Shown here piece after piece: positions 11,391-19,274 of a stretch of DNA of 49,755 bases (position 1 is its first letter; each line of letters begins with the position of its first letter). The notes under the pieces are model-generated. The model was not told the origin of the DNA and made no database searches. It saw only the letters and a program-made list of their open reading frames with translations. This DNA comes from Alphaproteobacteria bacterium (GTDB taxonomy: Bacteria; Pseudomonadota; Alphaproteobacteria; Micavibrionales; Micavibrionaceae), in assembly GCA_022763065.1 (NCBI GenBank), contig JALEGH010000021.1, positions 1-49,755 on the forward strand, read 5' to 3'. The translations under genes were made by a program, and so were the position numbers.

Positions 11391-12836
11391 TTAGCCTGTG
11401 AGCGTCCGGCGAAGAACGTCAACATCCTGCGCAAAACCAACATCGTCTCCTGTCAGCTCTTCGATCTTGCGTACTGCATGCATGACAGTCGTATGATCAC
11501 GCCCGCCAAATTTACGGCCAATCTCGGGTAAAGAGCGGGAAGTCAATTGTTTGGCCAGATACATCGCCACCTGACGCGGACGAGCCACCTGACGCGCACG
11601 ACGTGCGGAATGCATATCTGTGAGCTTGATATTGTAATGTTCCGCGACCTTACGTTGAATTTCATCAATAGTAATACGGCGGTCATTCGAGCGTAAAAGA
11701 TCCTGCAGAACTTCCTGCGTTGTCTCAAGCGTAATCGGATTTTTAGAGACCTCCGAGTGTGCCACAATACGGTTAAGGGCGCCTTCGAGCTCACGAATAT
11801 TAGAAGTCACTTTAAGCGCCAAAAACTCAAGCACAGAATCCGGCACATTTGCTTCCAACTGGTCTCTCTTGGCTTTGACAATACCTAAACGAAGCTCATA
11901 GGTGCTTGGCTGGATGTCGGCCACCAGTCCCCAAGCAAGCCGGGAACGCAAACGCTCCTCAATACCCGTCAAATCACTCGGTGCTTTATCTGCAGAAATA
12001 ATAATCTGTTTATTTTGATCCACCAGCGCATTAAAGGTATGGAAGAACTCTTCCTGCGTCGATTCTTTACCGGCAATAAATTGAATATCATCAATCATCA
12101 GCACATCGACAGAGCGGAAAAACTCTTTAAACGCCATAGTTTCATTATTACGAAGCGCTTTAACAAACTGATACATAAATTTCTCAGCCGAAAGATACAT
12201 CACCTGCTTTTCAGGTGCCTGATCACCAATGGTCCAAGCGATCGCATGCATCAAGTGCGTTTTACCAAGCCCGACACCGCCATAGATAAAAAGAGGATTA
12301 AACGGCACAGCCGCACTTTCTACCACCCGGCGCGCCGCCGCATGGGCAAGCGCATTTGGCTTGCCAACAACAAAACTATCAAACGTGAAACGCTGATCCA
12401 ACGGAGAAGCAATTTCAAAAGCATCAGAATCAGGCACTTTATTCTGGTTGGATTTTTTTGTTTTCGGAGCCGCCTCTTCTTCAACAATCGGCCCTTGCAC
12501 AACCACAATTTCCAAGCGTTTAATTTCACTATCTTGCTCGGAACACATTTCCAAAATCCGTTTGGAATAATGTGTTTGAATCCAGTCTTTCATAAAACGG
12601 GTTGGCACAGAAACTTCTAAAGTGCCGTGATAACAAGCCTGTAATGTTAACGGCTTGAGCCAACTTCTGAATACCGCCTCACCAAACTCCCCGCGCAACG
12701 CTTTATGAACCTGCTTCCAGACCGCTTTGATTTCCTTGCTCGGCGTCAGCGTTTCGGCGCTATAATCCTTCTGACCTGTACCTTCTGATAGCGCCTGCGC
12801 GGATTTAGTGTTTGGCATTTTTCTGACTTTCCCCAT
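11391..12836 (-). CDS. dnaA: Chromosomal replication initiator protein DnaA
   Basis: The 481-residue initiator binds DnaA boxes at oriC and melts the origin in its ATP form. Domain I spans about residues 35-105; AAA+ domain III has Walker A GGVGLGKT at 186-193 and Walker B VLMIDDIQFI at 245-254; domain IV carries the signature GGRDHTTVMHAVRKIEEL near 443-460. ATG 12836 gives MGKVRKMPNTK; ATG 12818 (MPNTKSAQ) is also possible and neither has a strong Shine-Dalgarno. A 608-bp AT-rich gap separates it from rpsT, an order also known in Caulobacter. Confidence 0.97.
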   Translation of the reverse strand: MGKVRKMPNTKSAQALSEGTGQKDYSAETLTPSKEIKAVWKQVHKALRGEFGEAVFRSWLKPLTLQACYHGTLEVSVPTRFMKDWIQTHYSKRILEMCSEQDSEIKRLEIVVVQGPIVEEEAAPKTKKSNQNKVPDSDAFEIASPLDQRFTFDSFVVGKPNALAHAAARRVVESAAVPFNPLFIYGGVGLGKTHLMHAIAWTIGDQAPEKQVMYLSAEKFMYQFVKALRNNETMAFKEFFRSVDVLMIDDIQFIAGKESTQEEFFHTFNALVDQNKQIIISADKAPSDLTGIEERLRSRLAWGLVADIQPSTYELRLGIVKAKRDQLEANVPDSVLEFLALKVTSNIRELEGALNRIVAHSEVSKNPITLETTQEVLQDLLRSNDRRITIDEIQRKVAEHYNIKLTDMHSARRARQVARPRQVAMYLAKQLTSRSLPEIGRKFGGRDHTTVMHAVRKIEELTGDDVGFAQDVDVLRRTLTG

Positions 12837-12869
12837 ATTTAAAACTGTTTAGATTAATAAAGTATTCAA

Positions 12870-12898
12870 CATTACTCTTTAGGCACATTATTCGTGCA
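12870..12898 (-). promoter_or_regulatory. Possible dnaA promoter
   Basis: On the minus strand TTGCAC (12898-12893), a 17-nt spacer and AGTAAT (12875-12870) precede dnaA by 33 nt. The near-match DnaA box TTAGGCACA falls inside the spacer, which would allow autorepression. Both hexamers are imperfect. Confidence 0.35.
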
Positions 12899-13404
12899 AA
12901 ACTCTTACCACAAAAACCTCAAAAAGTTGGCACCGCGCAACAAATATAAAGCGAGGGGAAACACCGTAAAAGACCAAAAGCCCTACGTTTTATTTCCAAC
13001 CAAATTTTTAAAGTGTAGATTAAGGTGATACTTAAAAAGATTTAAACCTATTCAGTCAATATATTTTTAAGTTTTTCTTTCACCATCTGCTAGGCCCAAA
13101 AAAACATCTAGACCCAGCTTTAGCTTTTTACAAAGCAACAACATACGACACCGTGAATTAATCATTCACCAACACACAGGCAACGTATATCAATCAGGAC
13201 AATCCCCAAACGATCCACCAAGCAATTTCAAAAATTAGTAAGTGAATAAAAAAACAATAAACAGATTTTTTTACAAGGGCAATCGGAATAAATGAAGAAC
13301 ATGCAAAAAAGAAATTTTTTTTCAATTGACTCTGAAGAACAACCAAGAAAGACCCAATCTATGTCTTTAAGATTGAGCTGAAAAAATTTTAGCTGTTTGA
13401 TTAA

Positions 13405-13427
13405 GAACGCAACCATGGACAGTTGCG
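13405..13427 (-). terminator. Hairpin downstream of rpsT
   Basis: CGCAAC-catggaca-GTTGCG (13408-13427) lies 17 bp beyond the rpsT stop. On the minus strand it is followed by TTCTTAAT, so it is a modest rho-independent terminator candidate. Confidence 0.45.
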
Positions 13428-13444
13428 AAAATAAAAAACTCTAC

Positions 13445-13711
13445 CTAGCTTTTCAAAGATTTAATTCTTGCAGAAAGACGAGACAATTTACGACCTGCTG
13501 TGTTTTTGTGCATGATCCCCTTGGCTACACCGCGTTGAATTTCAGGTTGAGCATTTTTAAGCGCCTCTTCTGCTTCTTTTGCATTTCCTGTCGAAAGCGC
13601 CATTTCAACTTTCTTTATGAATGTACGAATACGACCACGACGCGCGCCATTAATTTCGGCACGGCGGGCATTACGACGGATACGCTTTCTTGCTGAAGCA
13701 TGATTTGCCAT
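13445..13711 (-). CDS. rpsT: 30S ribosomal protein S20
   Basis: This is an 88-residue basic, all-helical protein that binds 16S rRNA early in 30S assembly. The start [19 protein letters not shown] and end [19 protein letters not shown] are characteristic, and the length is normal. The start has a good AGAGGA Shine-Dalgarno. It is monocistronic: a near-consensus promoter lies about 130 bp upstream and a hairpin follows the stop. Its 5' leader, about 120 nt, contains a perfect DnaA box. Confidence 0.97.
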   Translation of the reverse strand: MANHASARKRIRRNARRAEINGARRGRIRTFIKKVEMALSTGNAKEAEEALKNAQPEIQRGVAKGIMHKNTAGRKLSRLSARIKSLKS

Positions 13712-13810
13712 TTTTTACTGTTCCTCTTTTATTTCTCTTCTTGCCTAAAATAATTTCTTATCAACGCGGCCTTTTCCGTGGCATGACCCTTCTTTAAGGA
13801 GCTGATAAAC

Positions 13811-13819
13811 TTATCCACA
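13811..13819 (+). promoter_or_regulatory. Perfect DnaA box in the rpsT leader
   Basis: TTATCCACA is identical to the strongest E. coli DnaA box. It lies about 12-20 nt downstream of the predicted rpsT transcription start and 100 bp before the gene. It may belong to an origin split around rpsT or regulate rpsT. Confidence 0.6.
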
Positions 13820-13837
13820 TCTCACCGGCAGAGTGTC

Positions 13838-13866
13838 GTTTTACGCATCCAGCGTCCCATTGTCAA
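13838..13866 (-). promoter_or_regulatory. Probable rpsT promoter
   Basis: On the minus strand, consensus TTGACA (13866-13861), a 17-nt spacer and TAAAAC (13843-13838). Predicted start is near 13831, giving a leader of about 120 nt. Confidence 0.65.
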
Positions 13867-13917
13867 GACAAACTGCCCTTAATAAATGGCTTTTAGCTTC
13901 TCCTTTGAAAGTCCATT

Positions 13918-14331
13918 TCACGGGGCAGGATAGAGATAAAAATGAACAATCCCGGAACTATTTGATTTTTCAGTAAAAATTTGCAGAATTTCGCCTTCAC
14001 GCTGATATCGCTGCTCACGCTTTTGGGATGAAATATTTGCGTTTTTTATCAATTTCCACCCCATTTGCGGCAGAGTTTGCCCGTAAAAGTCGAAAACCCT
14101 CTCAGATTTTACGCCCGAAACGGCACTTACCTGGACAATCCGTCCCTCAGGCGTATCAAAAATACTTTGCTGCTCTCTCAACTCCTCCAAACCCGACATG
14201 ACAGGCACATCGTAAAGCGCTTCGAAAAATTGAGGTTCAGAGCCCCTATCTTGTTGTGCTCCAACAGTTTTCGTCAATCCAGACAAACCTGCAAAAACGC
14301 ACAACATGGATATAAACAAAAATTTTATCAT
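13918..14331 (-). CDS. Secreted protein of unknown function downstream of mutM
   Basis: Start ATG 14331 gives 137 residues: MIKFLFISMLCVFAGLSGLTKTVGAQQ is a signal peptide with likely cleavage after VGA. A longer frame upstream to 14433 runs into mutM and is not used. The mature part contains the block YDVPVMSGLEELREQQSIFDTPEGRIVQVSAVSG, then FYGQTLPQMGWKL and a C-terminal beta-like stretch. I recall similar short proteins in alphaproteobacteria but no assigned function. It begins 12 bp after mutM, so the two are one operon, though a link to DNA repair is not implied by the sequence. Confidence 0.75.
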   Translation of the reverse strand: MIKFLFISMLCVFAGLSGLTKTVGAQQDRGSEPQFFEALYDVPVMSGLEELREQQSIFDTPEGRIVQVSAVSGVKSERVFDFYGQTLPQMGWKLIKNANISSQKREQRYQREGEILQIFTEKSNSSGIVHFYLYPAP

Positions 14332-14342
14332 GGGTTCCAAGT

Positions 14343-15194
14343 TTAGCGCTTTTTTTGCTTTTGAGGGCAAAAAAATGTTGAGCGCCCCGATTGAACAATT
14401 TTTTGAATACCGCCCGTCTTTGCAAGATGACAATCACACCCCGAACAAGCCTGCCCCGCTCTATCGTAAACAGCAAACTGATACTGAAAATAGCCAAGCG
14501 ATCCATCTGTATGTTTATAATCTTTAAGCGTACTCCCACCAGCTTTAATCGCTTTATTCAAAACCTTCCTGATGGCTAACACCAATTTCTCCAACTTTTT
14601 ACCGCCTACTTCTCCAGCAGGAATTTCGGGATGAATACCAGCCATAAATAATGCCTCACACGCATAAATATTCCCAACCCCTACAACTACGTGCTGGTCC
14701 AATAATGCTTGTTTAATACTAGTCTTTTTACCCTTCAAGCGTTGCGCGAGGATAGGTGCTGAAAATTCATTCCCTAAAGGTTCCGGCCCCAAAGACTTAA
14801 ACGCCGGATGTTGCTCCCAATCATCTTGTTGGACCAGAAACACCATACCAAAGCGGCGAGAGTCATTATAAATGATACGCGTCTTATCACTTAATATCAT
14901 CACGAAGTGGTCGTGCTTTTGCGGAGCGCCTTGATCCCCCGTCCCCACAATACGGATGGAGCCAGACATCCCCAGATGAATAACCAGAATATCCCGCCCC
15001 CCAACATAGATCAGAATATATTTGGCCCTCCTGACAAGCCTGCCTATTTTCTGCCCCTCCAGACGTTGAACCAGATCAGGCGGAAATGGAACACGCAAAT
15101 CCAGCCGGTTAACCCGAACGCCGGAAATTGTATTGCCTTCCAAAACAGGCTCCAGCCCGCGCATAACCGTCTCAACTTCGGGTAATTCCGGCAT
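14343..15194 (-). CDS. mutM: Formamidopyrimidine-DNA glycosylase with altered zinc finger
   Basis: The 283-residue base-excision repair enzyme removes oxidised purines such as 8-oxoguanine and cuts the abasic site. It starts MPELPEVETVMRGLEP, giving catalytic Pro2 and Glu3, and has the conserved Lys58 (RRAKYI) and the helix-two-turn-helix region VGVGNIYACEALF. The C-terminal zinc finger is unusual: Cys250 and Cys253 (CSGC) are followed by an extra Cys255, then Cys276 in STFFCPQKQ, where the family has CPxCQ; the fourth Cys is Lys279. The spacing between Cys pairs is 22 rather than 16. Zinc might be held by Cys255 instead, or lost. The order next to rpsT-dnaA matches other alphaproteobacteria. 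Confidence 0.93.
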   Translation of the reverse strand: MPELPEVETVMRGLEPVLEGNTISGVRVNRLDLRVPFPPDLVQRLEGQKIGRLVRRAKYILIYVGGRDILVIHLGMSGSIRIVGTGDQGAPQKHDHFVMILSDKTRIIYNDSRRFGMVFLVQQDDWEQHPAFKSLGPEPLGNEFSAPILAQRLKGKKTSIKQALLDQHVVVGVGNIYACEALFMAGIHPEIPAGEVGGKKLEKLVLAIRKVLNKAIKAGGSTLKDYKHTDGSLGYFQYQFAVYDRAGQACSGCDCHLAKTGGIQKIVQSGRSTFFCPQKQKKR

Positions 15195-15207
15195 AATTCC
15201 AAAAGAC

Positions 15208-15843
15208 CTATTTTAGAACTTTCCAAAAAGCAATGTCGTTTGAGGCCAAACTTAAAAAAGGATGAGTATTGGGCACATAGACATCAACATTGGGGCCAGG
15301 CACTTGCCAAACCAAACGCCCCTTATAAAGTGAAGCAATCACAGGAATTTTCGCACGGGTCAAAAGCCGGTAGCTATATTTATTGCTCTTTGGCGGTCCC
15401 CAATCCAAATTGGGTTTCAGCATTAACAAGCCCCCTTCACGCAGCTCATAATACCCATTGGAGTACCAGCGCGAGGCCGCCGGATTATCGCGAATAATAA
15501 CAAGGCGGTAAGTCCCCCCCTGCAATTGCAAAAGAGCGCGTCCCTCTTCAACGCGCGTTTCCCAGTTGCCAAGCATCTGGCGCTCAGTGATAGATTTTTT
15601 AGGTTTATAAGCAGGCTTTTCTTGTTCTTGGGGCTGCTCTTGCACCAGATCCTCAAGTTCCAGCGTTTTAAACTCATTAATTTCGCTGCGCGAAAGTTTC
15701 GGCCCTGCATCATCTGCAGGCACACCAAAGAAAGTCTGATAAGCCAGATATAACACAAAAAGAAAGGTCAGCACTCCGACCCCGAGAATAGCTGCCCCGA
15801 TCTTATTTCTTTTCAGAATCTCAATAACCGCTTGCAAATTCAT
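15208..15843 (-). CDS. Membrane-anchored protein of unknown function
   Basis: Start ATG 15843 gives 211 residues: MNLQAVIEILKRNKIG, then one transmembrane helix at about residues 17-37 (AAILGVGVLTFLFVLYLAY). A Glu/Gln-rich linker follows (VQEQPQEQEKPAYKPKK), then a C-terminal domain from about residue 85 (MLGNWETRVEEGRALLQLQGGTYRL...) that looks like a beta-barrel lipocalin-type module. A longer open frame to 15915 adds a second hydrophobic stretch but ignores the promoter: a TATAAT ends 6 nt before ATG 15843, so the mRNA is probably leaderless. It precedes mutM by 13 bp and may be cotranscribed with it. No family assigned. Confidence 0.7.
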   Translation of the reverse strand: MNLQAVIEILKRNKIGAAILGVGVLTFLFVLYLAYQTFFGVPADDAGPKLSRSEINEFKTLELEDLVQEQPQEQEKPAYKPKKSITERQMLGNWETRVEEGRALLQLQGGTYRLVIIRDNPAASRWYSNGYYELREGGLLMLKPNLDWGPPKSNKYSYRLLTRAKIPVIASLYKGRLVWQVPGPNVDVYVPNTHPFLSLASNDIAFWKVLK

Positions 15844-15849
15844 GCCCCC

Positions 15850-15879
15850 ATTATACCGCGAACCAATATAGCAGGACAA
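15850..15879 (-). promoter_or_regulatory. Promoter for the membrane protein gene (leaderless)
   Basis: On the minus strand TTGTCC (15879-15874), an 18-nt spacer and consensus TATAAT (15855-15850). The -10 ends 6 nt before the ATG, so the transcript should start at or near the codon. Confidence 0.6.
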
Positions 15880-15906
15880 GAAGGCAAAAAATGAAAAGCA
15901 CCTCTT

Positions 15907-15937
15907 TTGGACCATTGAAAATTATTGAAATTATGAT
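15907..15937 (+). promoter_or_regulatory. Possible promoter of the small-protein transcript
   Basis: TTGGAC (15907-15912), a 19-nt spacer and TATGAT (15932-15937); alternatively TTGAAA with TAGAGT 16 nt further on. Either would start a transcript just before the short reading frame at 15949. Confidence 0.4.
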
Positions 15938-15948
15938 AGAGTACTTCC

Positions 15949-16008
15949 ATGCATCAATTAAACGCACGAATGTTTATTTACCTCATGCGCCGCCATCGCC
16001 GCGCGTAG
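15949..16008 (+). CDS. Possible 19-residue leader peptide rich in Arg at its end
   Basis: ATG 15949 to TAG 16008 encodes MHQLNARMFIYLMRRHRRA. Five of the last seven residues are Arg or His, four of the Arg codons being CGC. It begins about 11 nt after a -10-like element and is followed 12 nt later by a perfect hairpin, then by the 64-residue gene at 16141. This is the layout of a translational attenuator, but no antiterminator pairing or U-run follows the hairpin, and the regulated gene is of unknown function. Treat as a hypothesis. Confidence 0.35.
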   Translation: MHQLNARMFIYLMRRHRRA

Positions 16009-16019
16009 ATATTTATGGT

Positions 16020-16037
16020 GCCCTGTTGGTTCAGGGC
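16020..16037 (+). promoter_or_regulatory. Hairpin between leader frame and small gene
   Basis: A perfect 6-bp stem GCCCTG-ttggtt-CAGGGC. No T-run follows, so it is not a terminator; it might be a pausing or regulatory hairpin in the 5' leader. Confidence 0.45.
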
Positions 16038-16140
16038 GATGCAAGTTCCAAACTTCCTTAAAATTTTGACCTTTTATCCTCCTGAACTACGGGTGATGCA
16101 TATTTCATCTAACCCCTCGACATATAAAGGAGAAAATAAA

Positions 16141-16335
16141 ATGTCTGAAGAAATTATATATCAAAATGATACCGCTAAAGAAGGTGTTAAAATAGTGGTT
16201 CATGTATCTCAAAAACTATCTCAGGAAGAAAAACTAAAAATAATGCAAGCTGCATCTGTTTTCGCCGCAACAATAAGACCTGTCCAAAAAACCAAGCCAT
16301 CACTTACATTTAGATCAGTTGGTCTGGGATTTTAA
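16141..16335 (+). CDS. 64-residue protein of unknown function
   Basis: The start is fixed by a strong Shine-Dalgarno (AAAGGAGA, 8 nt upstream); the open frame continues upstream to 16015 but that part lacks a ribosome site. The protein begins MSEEIIYQNDTAKEGVKIVV, is mostly soluble, has a central helix (QEEKLKIMQAASVFAATI) and ends in a short basic and aromatic tail LTFRSVGLGF. A perfect terminator follows 6 bp after the stop, so this is a single-gene transcript with a leader of about 200 nt. No family recognised. The long leader and good ribosome site suggest regulated, possibly high expression. Confidence 0.7.
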   Translation: MSEEIIYQNDTAKEGVKIVVHVSQKLSQEEKLKIMQAASVFAATIRPVQKTKPSLTFRSVGLGF

Positions 16336-16341
16336 ACAACA

Positions 16342-16372
16342 AAAAAGGCCGAGGTAATCTTCCGGCCTTTTT
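16342..16372 (+). terminator. Rho-independent terminator of the 64-residue gene
   Basis: A 10-bp stem AAAAAGGCCG / CGGCCTTTTT with an 11-nt loop, 6 bp after the stop. Because both arms are A/T-flanked it can work in both directions. Confidence 0.85.
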
Positions 16373-16396
16373 AAATTTTTTATTTTGGGTCTGGAC

Positions 16397-16412
16397 TCCG
16401 GCCTTCGCCGGA
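16397..16412. repeat. Dispersed palindrome TCCGGC-cttc-GCCGGA
   Basis: This is the core of a hairpin of the type GGACTCCGGCCTTCGCCGG, widespread between genes in alphaproteobacteria. It lies after the 64-residue gene and before the groEL 3' end. A second structured stretch follows at about 16440-16505, with TTTAG-gaaat-CTAAA in its centre and flanks (GGAGCGAAG) like the ribosomal repeats at 40-47 kb. Confidence 0.5.
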
Positions 16413-16530
16413 ATGACAACATAACATTTATCGAAGAGCGTTTTTGTTGGAGCAGGCGCGAGGAGCGAAGTTTAGGAAATCTAAATGAGCGACGACGCAA
16501 CGCACTTCAACGGAAACGATCAATGATAAA

Positions 16531-18210
<1,680 letters not shown>

Positions 18211-18219
18211 CTAAATTAA

Positions 18220-18510
18220 TTAAGCGGCAATAACGCCAATGATGTCTGATTCTTTCATCACCATTAGCTCTTCACCATCGACCATGACTTCAGTCCCGGC
18301 CCATTTAGAGAAGATTACGCGATCACCGGATTGAACATCCAGCGGACGTACATCACCATTGTCATTAACATGTCCCGTTCCAACGGCAACAACTTCACCT
18401 TCCATAGGTTTTTCTTGAGCTGTATCAGGAATAATAATCCCACCAGCTGTTTTGGCTTCCTGCTCTATACGGCGCAGTAAAACCCGATCATGCAAAGGAC
18501 GAAATTTCAT
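18220..18510 (-). CDS. groES: Co-chaperonin GroES
   Basis: A 96-residue subunit of the heptameric lid of GroEL. It starts [38 protein letters not shown] with the mobile loop in place, followed by [14 protein letters not shown]. The ribosome site AAGGAGA lies 7 nt before the ATG. It is the first gene of the operon, about 115 nt downstream of a promoter overlapping a CIRCE element, with an extra hairpin in the leader. Confidence 0.98.
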   Translation of the reverse strand: MKFRPLHDRVLLRRIEQEAKTAGGIIIPDTAQEKPMEGEVVAVGTGHVNDNGDVRPLDVQSGDRVIFSKWAGTEVMVDGEELMVMKESDIIGVIAA

Positions 18511-18532
18511 ATTTTGTCTCCTTATTTAACTT

Positions 18533-18561
18533 GCCCTCAGGCGCGTAAACGCGCTACGGGC
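18533..18561 (-). repeat. Hairpin in the groES leader
   Basis: GCCC-tca-GGCGCGTaaACGCGC-tac-GGGC: an inner stem of at least 5 bp (GCGCG/CGCGC) inside a 4-bp GCCC/GGGC stem, flanked by AACTT and AAGTT. It lies 23 nt upstream of the groES start. Its plan (AT-rich outer arm, GCCC/GGGC, inner hairpin) is like the ribosomal operon repeats. It could act on mRNA stability. Confidence 0.5.
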
Positions 18562-18603
18562 GACTAAGTTTATAAATAAAACCAACACCTTACTGTAAGC
18601 GTG

Positions 18604-18630
18604 TTAGCACTCACACCGCGTGAGTGCTAA
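18604..18630 (-). promoter_or_regulatory. CIRCE operator (HrcA-binding)
   Basis: A perfect CIRCE element: TTAGCACTC, 9-nt spacer, GAGTGCTAA. It covers the predicted groES transcription start. CIRCE is the operator of the heat-sensitive repressor HrcA, so groESL should be repressed by HrcA-GroE and released on heat shock. Confidence 0.95.
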
Positions 18631-18631
18631 T

Positions 18632-18661
18632 GTTATAGCACCGCCTTTAGAGAAATTTCAA
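18632..18661 (-). promoter_or_regulatory. groESL promoter, sigma-70 with RpoH-like features
   Basis: On the minus strand TTGAAA (18661-18656), 18-nt spacer, TATAAC (18637-18632). Extended to CTTGAAA and GCTATAAC it also resembles the alphaproteobacterial RpoH consensus CTTG-N17/18-CYTATNT, so dual sigma-32 and HrcA control is plausible. Confidence 0.65.
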
Positions 18662-18669
18662 GAATTTTG

Positions 18670-18678
18670 TGCTATCCT
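18670..18678 (+). promoter_or_regulatory. Extended -10 of a probable leaderless usg transcript
   Basis: TGCTATCCT fits an extended -10 and ends 7 nt before the usg ATG, which lacks a properly spaced ribosome site. No clear -35. Confidence 0.4.
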
Positions 18679-18685
18679 TAAGGGT

Positions 18686-18949
18686 ATGAATGATTTTAGC
18701 ATTCAATTAGAAGGATACCGTCTCACAACCGCGCAAATCTTGTATCATCTGCCCGATCACCCGGATTTGCTACAGGAATTTATTTGGCAACATTATGACC
18801 TTGCCCCGAAATTCCCCAAACTCCACAAATTCCTAAATTTCTGGGAACGCAAGATTGAAGGCTCGCTCCATTCTGTCTATGTTGCCGAAAAAAAGCTCAT
18901 CGGTCCGGCAAAAACCAAGCTCTACGACGCCGAGTTTACATTGCAGTAA
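18686..18949 (+). CDS. usg: Usg family protein
   Basis: The 87-residue protein begins MNDFSIQLEGYRLTTAQILYHL and continues PDHPDLLQEFIWQHYDLAPKFPKLHKFLNFWERKIEG, the characteristic pattern of the short alphaproteobacterial Usg family, whose biochemical role is not established. The open frame extends upstream to GTG 18620, inside CIRCE, but ATG 18686 is the family's usual start and has an extended -10 seven bases before it. It is transcribed away from groES, so the CIRCE/promoter region lies between the two divergent genes. Confidence 0.85.
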   Translation: MNDFSIQLEGYRLTTAQILYHLPDHPDLLQEFIWQHYDLAPKFPKLHKFLNFWERKIEGSLHSVYVAEKKLIGPAKTKLYDAEFTLQ

Positions 18950-18953
18950 TCAT

Positions 18954-19274
18954 TTAGCCCAATTCCGTCCCCGGTGCGATGGTGAGTTTAAGGCCATCCA
19001 ATTCCGCGCTCATGAGGATCTGACAAGAAAGGCGTGAGTTATCACGCACATCAATGGCCTCGTCGAGCATATCTTCTTCTTCCTCACGCATGGGGTAGAG
19101 CTTATCCAACCACGCCTCATCAACATAAACGTGACATGTTGCGCAGGAACAGGCCCCGCCGCATTCAGCCTTGAGCGGTAGACCGTAATCTTTGATGATT
19201 TCCATCACACGCCAGCCCTCAAGCCCTTCGAGCTCATGTTCTTTTCCTTGGGGGTCTGTAACAAAAATTTTCAT
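18954..19274 (-). CDS. Adrenodoxin-type [2Fe-2S] ferredoxin
   Basis: This is a 106-residue electron carrier. The cluster ligands are Cys38, Cys44 and Cys47 (CGGACSCATC) and Cys84 (SRLSCQIL), with the spacing of adrenodoxin/FdxB ferredoxins. The acidic EEEEDML segment between them is the usual partner-docking surface. Such ferredoxins serve Fe-S cluster assembly or cytochrome P450 systems; no isc genes are adjacent here. A ferredoxin-NADP reductase is encoded about 1.8 kb away, a possible partner. The ATG overlaps the stop of the upstream membrane protein gene as ATGA, indicating coupled translation. Confidence 0.93.
   Translation of the reverse strand: MKIFVTDPQGKEHELEGLEGWRVMEIIKDYGLPLKAECGGACSCATCHVYVDEAWLDKLYPMREEEEDMLDEAIDVRDNSRLSCQILMSAELDGLKLTIAPGTELG

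Larger units (their letters stand above)
12837..13444. other. AT-rich intergenic region between dnaA and rpsT, possible origin or dnaA control region
   Basis: This 608-bp gap has no convincing gene. It holds two sequences one mismatch from the DnaA box TTATNCACA: TTAGGCACA at 12878-12886 and, on the minus strand, TTATTCACT at 13249-13241. It also contains an inverted repeat GTGAAT-taatc-ATTCAC (13153-13169) and a very AT-rich stretch at about 13220-13345. These are the usual parts of oriC but they are sparse. The only perfect box nearby lies beyond rpsT at 13811. I see no hemE next door. Origin identity is a guess. Confidence 0.3.

Noticed and set aside
13228..13416. 62-residue minus-strand frame in the dnaA-rpsT gap
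   Set aside because: Low-complexity hydrophobic and Lys-rich sequence in an AT-rich stretch, no ribosome site, overlaps the rpsT terminator hairpin.
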